Assembly: GCF_052118845.1 (NCBI RefSeq)
Contig: NZ_JBQKGJ010000019.1
Location: forward strand, 7,773-71,772
DNA length: 64,000 nt
Direction: 5' to 3'
From: Bilifractor sp002394235
GTDB taxonomy: Bacteria > Bacillota > Clostridia > Lachnospirales > Lachnospiraceae
Each line of letters opens with the position of its first letter. Positions within the stretch are counted from its first letter, which is position 1. The notes beneath the pieces were generated by a model. The model saw only the letters and a list, made by a program, of their open reading frames with translations, made no database searches and had not been told where the DNA came from. This document shows, piece after piece, positions 9,251 through 18,074 of this stretch. The position numbers and the translations under genes are program-made.

Positions 9251-9322
9251 AGGCGGTCTGTATCTGATAAAATTTTTGTATTTTATCAGGCGGTCTGTAT
9301 CTGATATAGCTTTTGTATTTTG
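9251..9322. repeat. 37-bp tandem repeat, two copies
   Basis: AGGCGGTCTGTATCTGATA starts at 9251 and again at 9288; the second copy is imperfect in its 3' half. Within the first copy GATAAAAT and ATTTTATC form a short inverted repeat. It lies in the gap between the unknown membrane protein and the aldo/keto reductase. Confidence 0.8.
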
Positions 9323-9405
9323 AAAATTGCAGCCCAAACCGGATCCTCACAAAACGATCTGCAGCGAACCCCGTTTGTCGCGCTGTTTAGAAGCATCACA
9401 AGGGA

Positions 9406-10383
9406 TCAGACATCCTTACTTCTCAGATCCAGGTACAGAACCTCATCCTCCGTGAGATCGATGTGAAGCGCTTCTATGTTCTCCTGCATTCTCGATATTT
9501 TCCGGGTGCTTACTACGGCAAAGGCATTGATCTTCTGCCGGAAGATCCACGCCATCGCGATCTGAGGCACGGTGCAGTGCTTTCTCTCCGCCAGCTTCTC
9601 ACATCTGCGGAGCCGCTCCAGGTTATCCGGACACCAGTAACCCTTCATCGCCACCGTATCCATAATTTCCCCCGCCTTCTCCGGCGCGTCCGCATGTACC
9701 CTTCCCGAGAAAAGACCGCGTCCAAGGCTGGAATACGCGATGACAGGCATCTGTGTTCTGCGGTACCAGCTTCGCGCCTCCTCATTTGACGGACCGGAAA
9801 TCGTAACGCAGCCGCCGCCCCACGGATCCGCCACCTGATCTGCCAGCCCAAAATTCGGGCTGGAGACAGAAAACGGAACCAGGCCATGCTTATAAGCGTA
9901 CTCATTCGCTTCCTCTATTCTCCGGTGCGTCCAGTTCGATCCTCCGAAAACTCCGATCTTCCCTTCCGCCTTCAAGCCGTTCATGATCTCTACAATCACG
10001 CCGGCCTCCACATCCGGATCGTCCCTGTGCAGCAGGTAGATATCAATATAATCCGTGCACAGATACCGGCTTGATTTCTCAAAATCCTTCCGGATCTCCC
10101 TCTCGTTGATCCTCTTCCTTCCGCCCGGGCCTGGATGCCCGCACTTGCTCAGAAGAACAATCCGGTCACGATTTCCTCTGGCGGAAATCCATTTTCCCAG
10201 AGATTTCTCCGAATCCATATACTGCCGCGCCGTATCAAAAGCATTCACTCCCGCATCAAAAACCGCGTCGAGAAGCGCGTTATTGTCCAGCCCTTTCAAA
10301 AAGGTATCTCCGGCTGTTCCAAAAAAAATCCTCGACACCTTCTTATTTATACCGGGAATGTCCCCATACATCATCTCTGCCAT
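9406..10383 (-). CDS. Aldo/keto reductase
   Basis: About 325 residues with the (beta/alpha)8 aldo-keto reductase pattern. Tetrad positions are visible: Asp and Tyr in AFDTARQYMDSE, Lys in LLSKCGHPG, His in YLLHRDDP. The C-terminal NADPH-binding part is WIFRQKINAFAVVSTRK. A typical length for the family, which reduces aldehydes or oxidises sugars with NADP(H). I chose the internal ATG at 10383 (MAEMMYGD), behind AAGGAGCGGGG, over a longer GTG start at 10443. The gene lies 170 bases downstream of the TRIC gene. Substrate unknown. Confidence 0.85.
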   Translation of the reverse strand: MAEMMYGDIPGINKKVSRIFFGTAGDTFLKGLDNNALLDAVFDAGVNAFDTARQYMDSEKSLGKWISARGNRDRIVLLSKCGHPGPGGRKRINEREIRKDFEKSSRYLCTDYIDIYLLHRDDPDVEAGVIVEIMNGLKAEGKIGVFGGSNWTHRRIEEANEYAYKHGLVPFSVSSPNFGLADQVADPWGGGCVTISGPSNEEARSWYRRTQMPVIAYSSLGRGLFSGRVHADAPEKAGEIMDTVAMKGYWCPDNLERLRRCEKLAERKHCTVPQIAMAWIFRQKINAFAVVSTRKISRMQENIEALHIDLTEDEVLYLDLRSKDV

Positions 10384-10552
10384 CTCTGATCCCCGCTCCT
10401 TCGATGCCCTGAAAATCTGTTCTGCAGAAAAATCTTTCCTCACAATATTCCATCTACCTTACATTGCCGCCATGCCGCTTCCTTGCTCCGGTCACAGACG
10501 TTCCATCTGCGGCGCCGCAAATATACACAGCCTTGTCATTCTGTCCGCTTCC

Positions 10553-11194
10553 TCACCCGGAAATTCTTGGAAGGTCCCAACGAAAATGTGCTGCCAGGTA
10601 GCGAAGCAGTACAATAATCCCGAAGCTGATCATCATCGCCATGCTGAAATCGATCCAGCGCGGAAGAAGATAGGCAGCCACAGCACCTGCTACAGAAGCC
10701 AGCGCATATACATGCCGCACAAAGACATAGGGTTTTTTTCCCGCAAACAGATCCCGGAGTATTCCTCCCCCGATCCCGGTAACCACCCCGAGAAAAACGG
10801 AAAGGAAGAGATTCGTCTGCGTCAGAGACCGTCCCGCCGAGACACCATCAATCGTAAACGCTGCCAATCCCAGGGTATCCGAGATCAGCAGCGCCCGCTC
10901 ATAAATGCTCTTCAGCCGTTCCAGATGAAGCCGTCGCCTCTGAAGCTTTAACACGGCGAAGACAACGCCTGCAGTCGCAAAGGAAAGAATGATATAGACC
11001 GGATCCCGGAACACCACCGGCGGGAGATTCCCGATCGTAAGATCACGGATAAAGCCCCCACCGGCCGCTGTCGTCAGAGCCAGAATCATGATGCCAAAGA
11101 GATCCAACCCCTGCTGAATCGCCGTCATCGCCCCCGAAATCGCAAAGGCGCACGTTCCCAGCAGGTCCATGACATAGATAAAATCCCTTGCCAT
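10553..11194 (-). CDS. TRIC/UPF0126 membrane channel protein
   Basis: 213 residues with about six or seven membrane helices in two repeats. The conserved family motif appears in each repeat: TTAAGGGFIRDLTIG and VTGIGGGILRDLFAG. These GGGxxRD sequences are the kinked helices of the trimeric intracellular cation channel family, formerly UPF0126 (YadS/YicG), reported to conduct K+ in prokaryotes. It starts 12 bases after the split-barrel gene upstream, so the two may be co-transcribed. Physiological role unknown. Confidence 0.9.
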   Translation of the reverse strand: MARDFIYVMDLLGTCAFAISGAMTAIQQGLDLFGIMILALTTAAGGGFIRDLTIGNLPPVVFRDPVYIILSFATAGVVFAVLKLQRRRLHLERLKSIYERALLISDTLGLAAFTIDGVSAGRSLTQTNLFLSVFLGVVTGIGGGILRDLFAGKKPYVFVRHVYALASVAGAVAAYLLPRWIDFSMAMMISFGIIVLLRYLAAHFRWDLPRISG

Positions 11195-11206
11195 CTGTCA
11201 TGAAAA

Positions 11207-11602
11207 TCAGAACGTTACCGTTACCGGATCTTCAGTAAAGCTGCAGATCGACGCGGCTGCGTTCTTCAGATAAAAAACAGCGGTATTGCCGTCTCCGGCC
11301 GCATACATATCCTTCAGCTCCGGATTTGCGTCAAGCATCGCCTGCTGCGCCTCTATCCTCTCGTCATAAACCGCCTCCGCATTCAGGCGGATCCACTTGC
11401 CCTTGGCCATTCCACTGATTGCGATATGCGGATGCGCCAGCAGCTGCTTCGCCACGTTCTTCTTCAGTCCGGTCTGAATATACAGCTTTCCCTCAAAGAT
11501 ATTCTGCGCCCCGAACGGACGCACCTGAGGATTTCCCTCATCATCCACGGTCGCCAGATACCAGGTTCCGGCATTCTTTAAAAATTCGAATACTTCTTCC
11601 AT
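11207..11602 (-). CDS. Pyridoxamine-phosphate-oxidase-like flavin split-barrel protein
   Basis: 131 residues of the short FMN-binding split-barrel type: NAGTWYLATVDDEGNPQVRP at the N-terminus, LYIQTGLKKNVAKQL and HIAISGMAKGKWIRL in the middle. Proteins of this size usually bind FMN, F420 or haem and are annotated as PNPOx-like without proven activity. It lies 58 bases downstream of the flavodiiron gene and 12 bases upstream of the TRIC gene, all in the same direction, so a redox-linked transcription unit is plausible. Confidence 0.85.
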   Translation of the reverse strand: MEEVFEFLKNAGTWYLATVDDEGNPQVRPFGAQNIFEGKLYIQTGLKKNVAKQLLAHPHIAISGMAKGKWIRLNAEAVYDERIEAQQAMLDANPELKDMYAAGDGNTAVFYLKNAAASICSFTEDPVTVTF

Positions 11603-11660
11603 TCTGTACCTCTCTTTTGCCTGGAATCAATCTGTTATGTTTCCGTACGGATTATTCGAT

Positions 11661-13451
11661 TTATCCGATCGGTTCAAAATCCGCAGCTCCGTGCTTGCAG
11701 ATCGGGCAGATGAAATCCGGCGGGAGCTCCTCTCCCTCATAGACATAGCCGCAGACGGTACATACCCAGCCCTTCTTGCCTTCTGTCTTCGGCTTCGGCT
11801 TTACATTCTTCTGATAGTAGGTATAGGTCATCGTATCCTTGTCCGACAGCACACGGGCCTCCGAAACGGTGCAGATGAACATACCGTGCGTATCCAGATC
11901 CACATAAGACTCCACTTCCAGAGACATCACCGCGTTAATATAGCGGGGCAGAATCCGCAGTCCATTGTCGGAGCGGAACTCCTCAACTCCCTCAAACTTG
12001 TCGGCAGCCCGTCCGCTCTGGAATCCGTAACGCTCAAAAACGGAGAACGGTGCCTCCACAGACAGACAGTTCACATTCAGCTTTCCTGTCTGTTTGATCA
12101 CGTGATAGGTGTAGTTTCTCTTGTTGATATTTACGGCAATCCGGTTCGGCGTATCTGTCAGCTGCGTCACCGTATTGCAGATCATTCCGTTATCCTTCTT
12201 GCCGTCGTTGGTGGTGATTACATACAGGCCGTATCCGATCCGGAACAAAGCGGTCATATCATTCTTCGCTGCTTTTTCCGTAGACAGAGCCTTATAATCC
12301 ATCGTCAGCTCCTCCGCCATCTTCTTCAGCGCATCCTTGCTGTCCGCCTTCAGTGCGGAATGGATCGTGACACTGGTATTGACATATGTCATCTTCTTGC
12401 AGCCAGCCAGCTTCTCCTTCATCAGCTTCAGCGCAAGCGGAGACCAGGTTCCGTTCTCGATAAAGGCAACCGTGCGGTTCTGGAAATTTCTCTCGGTCAG
12501 ATGATCAATGAACTGACGCATGAACGGGAAGAGCTCCGCATTGTAAGTCGTCGTCGCCAGAACCAGCTTGCTGTAACGGAACGCATCCGCAACGGCAAGA
12601 GACATATCTGTTCTCGCCAGATCGTGAACCACAACCTTCGGCGCACCGCCCTCACGAAGCATCTCGGCCAGCTGCTCCACCGCGGCTCTGGTGTGTCCAT
12701 AGACGGAAGTGAACGCGATTACGATTCCCTCTTCCTCCGGTGTATAGGAAGACCACTTGTCATACAGATCAATATAATGTCCCAGATTCTCCGACAGAAC
12801 CGGTCCGTGAAGCGGGCAGATCATCTGGATGTCCAGCGTCGCAGCAGTCTTCAGAAGCTTCTGAACCTGCGCGCCATATTTTCCGACAATACCAATGTAA
12901 TAGCGGCGGCTTTCATCATCCCACGGCTCCTCCTCATCGAGAGCACCGAATTTGCCGAAGCCGTCAGCAGAGAACAGAACCTTATCCGTACTGTCATAGG
13001 TGACCATAACCTCCGGCCAGTGTACCATCGGCGCAAACACAAAGGTCAGAGTGTGCTTTCCAAGGCAGAGCGTTCCCCCGTTTTCCACTTCTTCCGTGTG
13101 AATGGACGGATCCATGTCAAAGAACTGATTCATCATCGCGAACGTCTTCTTGTTCGCCACGATAACGGTGTCCGGATAAATCTTCATGAAATTCATGATG
13201 TTCGCGGAATGATCCGGCTCCATATGCTGTACAATCAGGTAATCCGGCTTGCGCTCTCCCAGCACCTCCGCCAGATTGTCCAGCCACTCATGCGTGAACT
13301 TGATATCCACAGTGTCCATGACCGCAATCTTCTCATCCATGATAACATATGAATTGTAAGACATTCCGTGGGGAACTTTATACTGCCCCTCGAAAAGGTC
13401 AATCTTGTGGTCATTGACTCCGATGTAGCGGATGTCCTCTGTAACCCTCAT
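11661..13451 (-). CDS. Flavodiiron protein fused to flavin reductase and rubredoxin (FprA-Hrb type)
   Basis: 596 residues in four domains. Residues 1-235: metallo-beta-lactamase diiron domain with ligands H76, E78, D80, H81, H144, D163 and H215. Residues about 240-390: flavodoxin FMN domain (IAFTSVYGHTRA). Residues about 400-545: FMN split-barrel flavin reductase. Residues about 558-596: rubredoxin with CTVCGY and CPICK. Flavodiiron proteins reduce O2 to water or NO to N2O in anaerobes. In Moorella the last two domains are a separate protein (Hrb) that passes electrons from NADH to FprA; here donor and enzyme are one chain, so it may work as a self-contained NADH:O2 or NADH:NO reductase. An AAGGAGG ribosome site precedes the ATG. 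Confidence 0.93.
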   Translation of the reverse strand: MRVTEDIRYIGVNDHKIDLFEGQYKVPHGMSYNSYVIMDEKIAVMDTVDIKFTHEWLDNLAEVLGERKPDYLIVQHMEPDHSANIMNFMKIYPDTVIVANKKTFAMMNQFFDMDPSIHTEEVENGGTLCLGKHTLTFVFAPMVHWPEVMVTYDSTDKVLFSADGFGKFGALDEEEPWDDESRRYYIGIVGKYGAQVQKLLKTAATLDIQMICPLHGPVLSENLGHYIDLYDKWSSYTPEEEGIVIAFTSVYGHTRAAVEQLAEMLREGGAPKVVVHDLARTDMSLAVADAFRYSKLVLATTTYNAELFPFMRQFIDHLTERNFQNRTVAFIENGTWSPLALKLMKEKLAGCKKMTYVNTSVTIHSALKADSKDALKKMAEELTMDYKALSTEKAAKNDMTALFRIGYGLYVITTNDGKKDNGMICNTVTQLTDTPNRIAVNINKRNYTYHVIKQTGKLNVNCLSVEAPFSVFERYGFQSGRAADKFEGVEEFRSDNGLRILPRYINAVMSLEVESYVDLDTHGMFICTVSEARVLSDKDTMTYTYYQKNVKPKPKTEGKKGWVCTVCGYVYEGEELPPDFICPICKHGAADFEPIG

Positions 13452-13602
13452 TTCAGTAAGCCTCCTTTATTCAGAATGCAAAATTCCAGTACATATATAA
13501 CTTCGTTCATTTTTTATCATACTATAGAAAGCAAGGTTTTTCCACCGGAAGAATACAATCTCACGAACGAAAAATTCTGTTTCCATAGGATGCTGCCGAT
13601 GC

Positions 13603-14931
13603 TTAAGATGCAGAAATCCTGTTTAGAATCACCTCATTCATTTGATCATACGAATTCCAGTATTCAGGTTTTACATCAATAGAGGAATATTTAAAGAGAT
13701 TCTTCAACTTTTCCATAATCCCCTCTGCACTGAAACCGGTGTATCGGACGATATTTTCGTCCGTAATCGAAACCATTTCATGTGCCGCCTTATTGCGGAC
13801 ATCTTCTTCAATCTTGCGGATGGAATCAACGAGCTCTACCATTTTCTGATCAGTGTCTCTAAAATGATCGAGCAGCTTTACAAAGTGATCTGATTTTACA
13901 AACCCACACTGAAATCCCGCTGAATACCCTTCATTCAATACATCCATGACCCCTGAATCAGCCAGCCTGTCTCTATCCCACCGCCTTATTCCAGCTTTAT
14001 CTGTCCGAATGTATTTCTCTACATCTACATGACAACGATTCTTTAATATATTTTCAAACAGCCCTGTAATGAGCGGCGAAATTGCTCTGACAAAATCCGC
14101 ATACTCTCCTTTTCGCCGTCTGATGTCAAGTGACAGGGCATATTCAAACAATATCTCGTCCCTGTCCCGCTTTATCGGAATGCAGTTGTTCTTCTCCTCT
14201 CGATCTATTTTGTTTGCAGCCGGAAGATTCAGAAGTATTCTGTTAACCGCCATATCAAGCAAACTGCGGTAGCGTTCTGCGCTTCCATCAACAATTTCGT
14301 CTGCTACAACCACTGCCGCCTGATAATCATATTCTCTGACAAGCTTTTTGATAATTTCCTCCTGCTTCAGTCGAATAAGCCCCGGACTATGAATCTCCCT
14401 GCATCGGTTTTCATAATTGTTCTGATTATCTTCATCAACATCCCATGCAAGTTTTACATCATATCCATCCCTGGTATGATTATTGATTTTACGAACAGGT
14501 GTACTTACCTGAATAGCGATACATCGTATTTCTCCCAGATTGGCCAGCACCTGCAGACAGCTCTTCATCGCAGGTGTACCTGACGAAACATTTAATAGCA
14601 GACGATCACTTGTATCCATTTTCTCTGTAATATTCAACAGTAATTTTCGAAAATCATGATAGAAAAAATCAAAATCCTGAACATTCACCAGATCCGGCCG
14701 CTCACATTCCTCAATTTCTATCTCATGATTCTGCAGCTTTTGAAGCTGTCGAAGGCAATAGCGGTATCGATCATCCTTCGCCTGAAAGTCCATCATTTCC
14801 TTTGACATATACAGAATCACTTTATCTGGTTTATAACAACGACATATATGAAGCATCGACCCATCTCTGCCGTTATTCCATGAAATAGGATCCGTTCCCC
14901 CAACTGGCGAAAAAAGAATAGTCTGATTCAT
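13603..14931 (-). CDS. csm6: Csm6-family CARF-HEPN ribonuclease
   Basis: 442 residues. The N-terminus is a CARF/Rossmann-type ligand-binding domain (ILFSPVGGTDPISWNNG, KVILYMSKEM, LLLNVSSGTPAMKSCL). The C-terminal HEPN domain has the RNase motif R379-NKAA-H384. In type III-A CRISPR systems Csm6 is activated by cyclic oligoadenylate made by Cas10 and degrades RNA nonspecifically. Here it follows cas2 by 39 bases in the same direction, but no cas10, csm2-5 or cas6 is in the window. Both key sites look intact, so the protein may be functional but without a visible activator. Base composition is more AT-rich than the neighbours, in line with horizontal acquisition. Confidence 0.88.
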   Translation of the reverse strand: MNQTILFSPVGGTDPISWNNGRDGSMLHICRCYKPDKVILYMSKEMMDFQAKDDRYRYCLRQLQKLQNHEIEIEECERPDLVNVQDFDFFYHDFRKLLLNITEKMDTSDRLLLNVSSGTPAMKSCLQVLANLGEIRCIAIQVSTPVRKINNHTRDGYDVKLAWDVDEDNQNNYENRCREIHSPGLIRLKQEEIIKKLVREYDYQAAVVVADEIVDGSAERYRSLLDMAVNRILLNLPAANKIDREEKNNCIPIKRDRDEILFEYALSLDIRRRKGEYADFVRAISPLITGLFENILKNRCHVDVEKYIRTDKAGIRRWDRDRLADSGVMDVLNEGYSAGFQCGFVKSDHFVKLLDHFRDTDQKMVELVDSIRKIEEDVRNKAAHEMVSITDENIVRYTGFSAEGIMEKLKNLFKYSSIDVKPEYWNSYDQMNEVILNRISAS

Positions 14932-14970
14932 ATGTTTTTTCCTTTTTAAGATGTAGCTGAATTTTTATTC

Positions 14971-15321
14971 TCAGATTATGATAACATCTTCCAGCTCTTC
15001 ATAGTCCTTATTTCCGAATGTCTCGATCTCTTCTTGTCCCAGTATCTTATATACTCTTACATTGTCATCCTCCTTAAGCTTCTTCTTTAAACCTTCAATC
15101 AACCTTCTGTATTGGTTTTTATTTAATCTGGCTTCAAAGCAGGACTTCTGAACTCGTTGTCCAAACGAATTTAAATATTTGGAGATTTTCAACCGGTGTT
15201 TATTGTCACTGATATCATAAATAATCAGCACAATATACTTAACCTCTCGACTGGTCTCGAACAATTCTTCATTATATTCTGGTACATCTTCTGATTCTGC
15301 TTCTCTGATCATACGTTTCAC
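14971..15321 (-). CDS. cas2: CRISPR-associated endoribonuclease Cas2
   Basis: 116 residues. The ferredoxin-like Cas2 core begins with KYIVLIIYDISDNKHR (catalytic Asp in the first beta strand) followed by KISKYLNSFGQRVQKSCFEA, matching Cas2 of type I/III systems. There is an acidic N-terminal extension of about 27 residues before the core. Its ATG overlaps the stop codon of the cas1 remnant (15318-15321), the usual cas1-cas2 coupling. Cas2 forms the spacer-integration complex with Cas1; because cas1 is broken, adaptation cannot work from this locus alone. Confidence 0.93.
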   Translation of the reverse strand: MKRMIREAESEDVPEYNEELFETSREVKYIVLIIYDISDNKHRLKISKYLNSFGQRVQKSCFEARLNKNQYRRLIEGLKKKLKEDDNVRVYKILGQEEIETFGNKDYEELEDVIII

Positions 15322-15560
15322 CTGATCCTTAACGGCTCATAAGAAGAAAAGTCCCCTTCTTCCACGCAATGTGCAATGCTCTTCACCTGCCACCAGATTC
15401 CCCGTCGAAAACTGACAGGGTTGTCCAGATATGACAGGTAGCTCATATCTTTCATCATTTTCTCCTCCAGTTCCCTTACGAACTTGCGCAGAATTTCCTT
15501 TCCCATTATCACTGCACCGGTCTCTTCGTCTATCGAAAAATCATCAATAGATACCTCATT
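15318..15560 (-). pseudogene. cas1: cas1 remnant (C-terminal about 80 codons)
   Basis: The open frame from 15560 to the stop at 15318 encodes ETGAVIMGKEILRKFVRE and then FRRGIWWQVKSIAHCVEEGD, the C-terminal end of Cas1. Full-length Cas1 is about 330 residues; the catalytic Glu/His/Asp residues lie in the missing part. Upstream of 15560 the frame is closed by a TGA and the sequence changes to an AT-rich tandem-repeat segment, so the gene was cut by an insertion or deletion. A GTG/ATG at 15512/15506 could still start a 62-64-residue peptide translationally coupled to cas2. Confidence 0.88.
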
Positions 15561-15576
15561 TCAACCGTCTATCACA

Positions 15577-15660
15577 TTTTTTACACGACTTTTTACCATA
15601 ATCTGCCATTTATTTACATGCCTTTTTGCCATGATCTGCCACTTTATACACGACTTTTCA
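15577..15660. repeat. Imperfect 33-bp tandem repeats at the cas1 break point
   Basis: Copies begin at 15583, 15616 and 15648 with ACACGACTTTTT or ACATGCCTTTTT, followed in the first two by CCATRATCTGCCA. No spacers lie between them, so this is not a CRISPR array. Multiple short end repeats of this kind are typical of some insertion sequences (for example the IS21 family), so a decayed IS end is my favoured reading. The further segment to about 15800 holds a GCCCCGCAGATGGGGC hairpin and no clear gene. Confidence 0.55.
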
Positions 15661-15881
15661 AAGAGACATCCATGCAGTGAAGGCCATGCCCCGCAGATGG
15701 GGCACTACATGCCGTATTGGCTTCGGATTGCTCGCTGCTCTGCATTTTTGCCGTCGAAGGCGTCACGATATAACTCGTTGACGAAAAAACAGATAGCGCG
15801 ATAATTTTCAAGATGCTATAGTAGGAAAGAACTAATTTGGAAAAGAAAATAGTAAGAAAAAGAAATGGAGCGTTTTTATAT

Positions 15882-17015
15882 ATGACCCATCAGAACACAA
15901 GAACCCGGGAAATCGTCCGCGTCGGACGCACAGCCATCCTTGTCAGTGTCGTCCTGGCACTGCTCGAGGCTCTTGAGGGTGTCTTTTCCGGATCTGTTTC
16001 CATGATCCTCGACGGCCTGAGCCATATCACCGAAGCAAGCAATGCTGTGATCACGGTTCTCGGCGCCAGACTTGCCGGAAAGCCCGCAGACCGCAAGCAC
16101 CCCTTCGGGTATGGAAGAGTGGAGTATCTCAGCGGACTTCTCATTGCCGGCCTGACAGCCTATGCGGGAATCACCGGTATTCTCGGCGGCATTCAGTCCG
16201 TCCTGCATCCGTCGCGCCCTCGCTTCACCGTTTATTCCTTCTCGATTATTATCATCAGCATGATCGCACGAATTGTTGTGGGGCGCCATGATATTCACAC
16301 CGGTCAGCACACAGACTCCAGAGCTCTCACACAGACCGGAAAATCCGAGCTCAAGCATTCTCTGCTGTCTCTGGTAACCGTCGCCGGAATGCTGGTTTAT
16401 ACAGTTTTCCATGTCTCCATTGAGTCCTGGCTTGCCATCGTGATTTCGGCGGACATTCTGTTCGGAGGTCTGATCATGATGCGGGATATGCTGTCCTCCA
16501 TGCTCGGCGAGAGAATGGAAGAAGAACTGGCTCAGGACGTCGAAAGAACGATCCTCGAAGAAGAACAGGTCCTTGGCGCATATGATATGTCCCTCAACAA
16601 TTATGGTCCGGGACGTCACACCGGTTCGGTTCATATCGCAATCCCGGATACTCTCTCAGTGGTCGAGCTGGACAAGATCACACGCAGAATCACACAGCGT
16701 GTATATCAAAAGCACGGCGTATTCCTGACCGGCATCGGTATCTATACGCAGAACACGACAGATCCTGAAGTCATCCGGATCCGCGAGGATATCACCGCTC
16801 ACGCCATGAGCCATCCCTATGTCGAACAGGTGCACGGTTTCTATCTGGATCCGGACGAGAAGAAAATCCGCTTTGACACTGTCGTGAGCTTCGACGCGCC
16901 CGACCGCATGCAGGTAAAAGACCAAATCCGCAGTGAAACCGCCGAAAGATACCCGGAATACTCCGTTCAAGTATCGCTCGACACCGATTTTGGAATGCTC
17001 CCCGCTAAAAAATAA
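15882..17015 (+). CDS. Cation diffusion facilitator (CDF) family transporter, atypical
   Basis: About 377 residues. Six membrane helices are followed by a cytoplasmic domain with GAYDMSLNNYGPGRHTGSVHIA, the metallochaperone-like tail of CDF transporters. TM2 carries SMILDGLSHITEASNA with an Asp and a His near the usual metal site. In TM5 the usual HxxxD is replaced by KHSLLSL, so one standard metal ligand is missing. CDF proteins export Zn, Mn, Fe or Co in exchange for protons. I chose the ATG at 15882 (MTHQNT); a TTG 45 bases upstream with an AGGAAAG site is the alternative. First plus-strand gene, followed at 113 bases by the LytTR gene. Confidence 0.85.
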   Translation: MTHQNTRTREIVRVGRTAILVSVVLALLEALEGVFSGSVSMILDGLSHITEASNAVITVLGARLAGKPADRKHPFGYGRVEYLSGLLIAGLTAYAGITGILGGIQSVLHPSRPRFTVYSFSIIIISMIARIVVGRHDIHTGQHTDSRALTQTGKSELKHSLLSLVTVAGMLVYTVFHVSIESWLAIVISADILFGGLIMMRDMLSSMLGERMEEELAQDVERTILEEEQVLGAYDMSLNNYGPGRHTGSVHIAIPDTLSVVELDKITRRITQRVYQKHGVFLTGIGIYTQNTTDPEVIRIREDITAHAMSHPYVEQVHGFYLDPDEKKIRFDTVVSFDAPDRMQVKDQIRSETAERYPEYSVQVSLDTDFGMLPAKK

Positions 17016-17128
17016 GGCACCTGTGAAATCCTTCAGGTAAAATCACTCCCCTGATTCGTGCGAAACGCTGTCACAGAAAACAGATGAGCAGAGAACCGCT
17101 CTCACGCCATAAAAGGAGGAGAACCAGG

Positions 17129-17998
17129 ATGAAAAGACAGGAACTGATTCAGCGGTCGATATCCATCATCACCGAATATTACAAGAACAATCTCGAACCC
17201 TTCTTTGATTGCCTCGCCGAGGATGTGCTGTGGTTCGGTCCCAGGAAAGACCAGATCCTGCGCGGCAGAGAAACGATAATCCGCACATGGCGTTCCGTGG
17301 ATCAGCATCCGACCTTTTCCATGGGAAATATCACGGAACACAGTGTCTCCATCGGAACAAATGTCCTGGAGGTCATGCTGGAATATGACGTCTACACCTA
17401 CTTTGAAAACGGTGAGGTTGACCGTCACCATCAGCGGCTGCACATGTCCTGGGGATGCCGGAGGGAGCAGACTGACAGCGGAAGCCGGGAACTGATCCCC
17501 CGGGTTTACATGATCCACATATCCAATATCATTGAGGAGGAGCCAGCGGCACCTGAAAGCGGCAATGCTCAGAATCGCTCTGTCCTCCCGAAAGTCTACG
17601 CCGGCTCCTCCTCCGAATCTCATATCGATGCCGCCGGTACCGGGTATTCGGGGCTCTCCTTCCGAAGCGTCATGGGAAAGGGTGACAACATCATCACATA
17701 CTTTTTCAACTCCGCTACGGTTCTGTGGATTGAAAGCACGGACAACGGACGTCATTCTCTGATCCATGCCCTCGACGGCACCTACAAATCCATTGAGCCG
17801 CTCCGGTATTATGAGTCGGGCTTCTCGGGCTCACTTCTTCGCGCACACGTGAGCTATCTGGTCAACCCGCTGTACGTGCGTTCCCTGAAGCGCTTCGAAA
17901 TAACAATGACCGACGGCACCATTCTGCCGGTGCCCGAGAAAAAATACACCGCCTTCCGCGACCGTCTCCTGAATTGGAAACCGGAGGTTCCCCGGTGA
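17129..17998 (+). CDS. NTF2-like/LytTR DNA-binding fusion regulator
   Basis: About 289 residues. Residues about 1-130 form an NTF2/SnoaL-like domain (ITEYYKNNLEPFFDCLAED, DQILRGRETIIRTWR) with a cone-shaped ligand pocket fold. The C-terminal about 100 residues read as a LytTR DNA-binding domain (ITYFFNSATVLWIEST, HSLIHALDGTYKSIE, LLRAHVSYLVNPLYVRSL, ILPVPEKKYTAFRDRLL). This is not a standard response regulator because there is no receiver domain; the NTF2-like part would replace it as sensor. Start at 17129 (MKRQELIQ) behind AAAAGGAGGAG; a start 45 bases upstream is less likely. Target genes unknown; the CDF gene just upstream is a candidate. Confidence 0.78.
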   Translation: MKRQELIQRSISIITEYYKNNLEPFFDCLAEDVLWFGPRKDQILRGRETIIRTWRSVDQHPTFSMGNITEHSVSIGTNVLEVMLEYDVYTYFENGEVDRHHQRLHMSWGCRREQTDSGSRELIPRVYMIHISNIIEEEPAAPESGNAQNRSVLPKVYAGSSSESHIDAAGTGYSGLSFRSVMGKGDNIITYFFNSATVLWIESTDNGRHSLIHALDGTYKSIEPLRYYESGFSGSLLRAHVSYLVNPLYVRSLKRFEITMTDGTILPVPEKKYTAFRDRLLNWKPEVPR

Positions 17999-18074
17999 AG
18001 CGCCCGTCCCGAACCATCCCGAGTTTTTAACTCAACCGAGCAATACTCAAAAAATACATTTTGTTTTGATAAAT

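Noticed and set aside
13452..13602. Possible CRISPR array next to csm6
   Set aside because: No repeated units were found between the flavodiiron gene and csm6 or between csm6 and cas2.
15484..15804. Plus-strand open frame of 106 codons across the cas1 remnant
   Set aside because: It lies antisense to the Cas1 C-terminus and through the tandem repeats, with no ribosome site or recognisable protein.
16656..16970. Minus-strand open frames antisense to the CDF gene
   Set aside because: They mirror the codon pattern of the real plus-strand gene and match no family.
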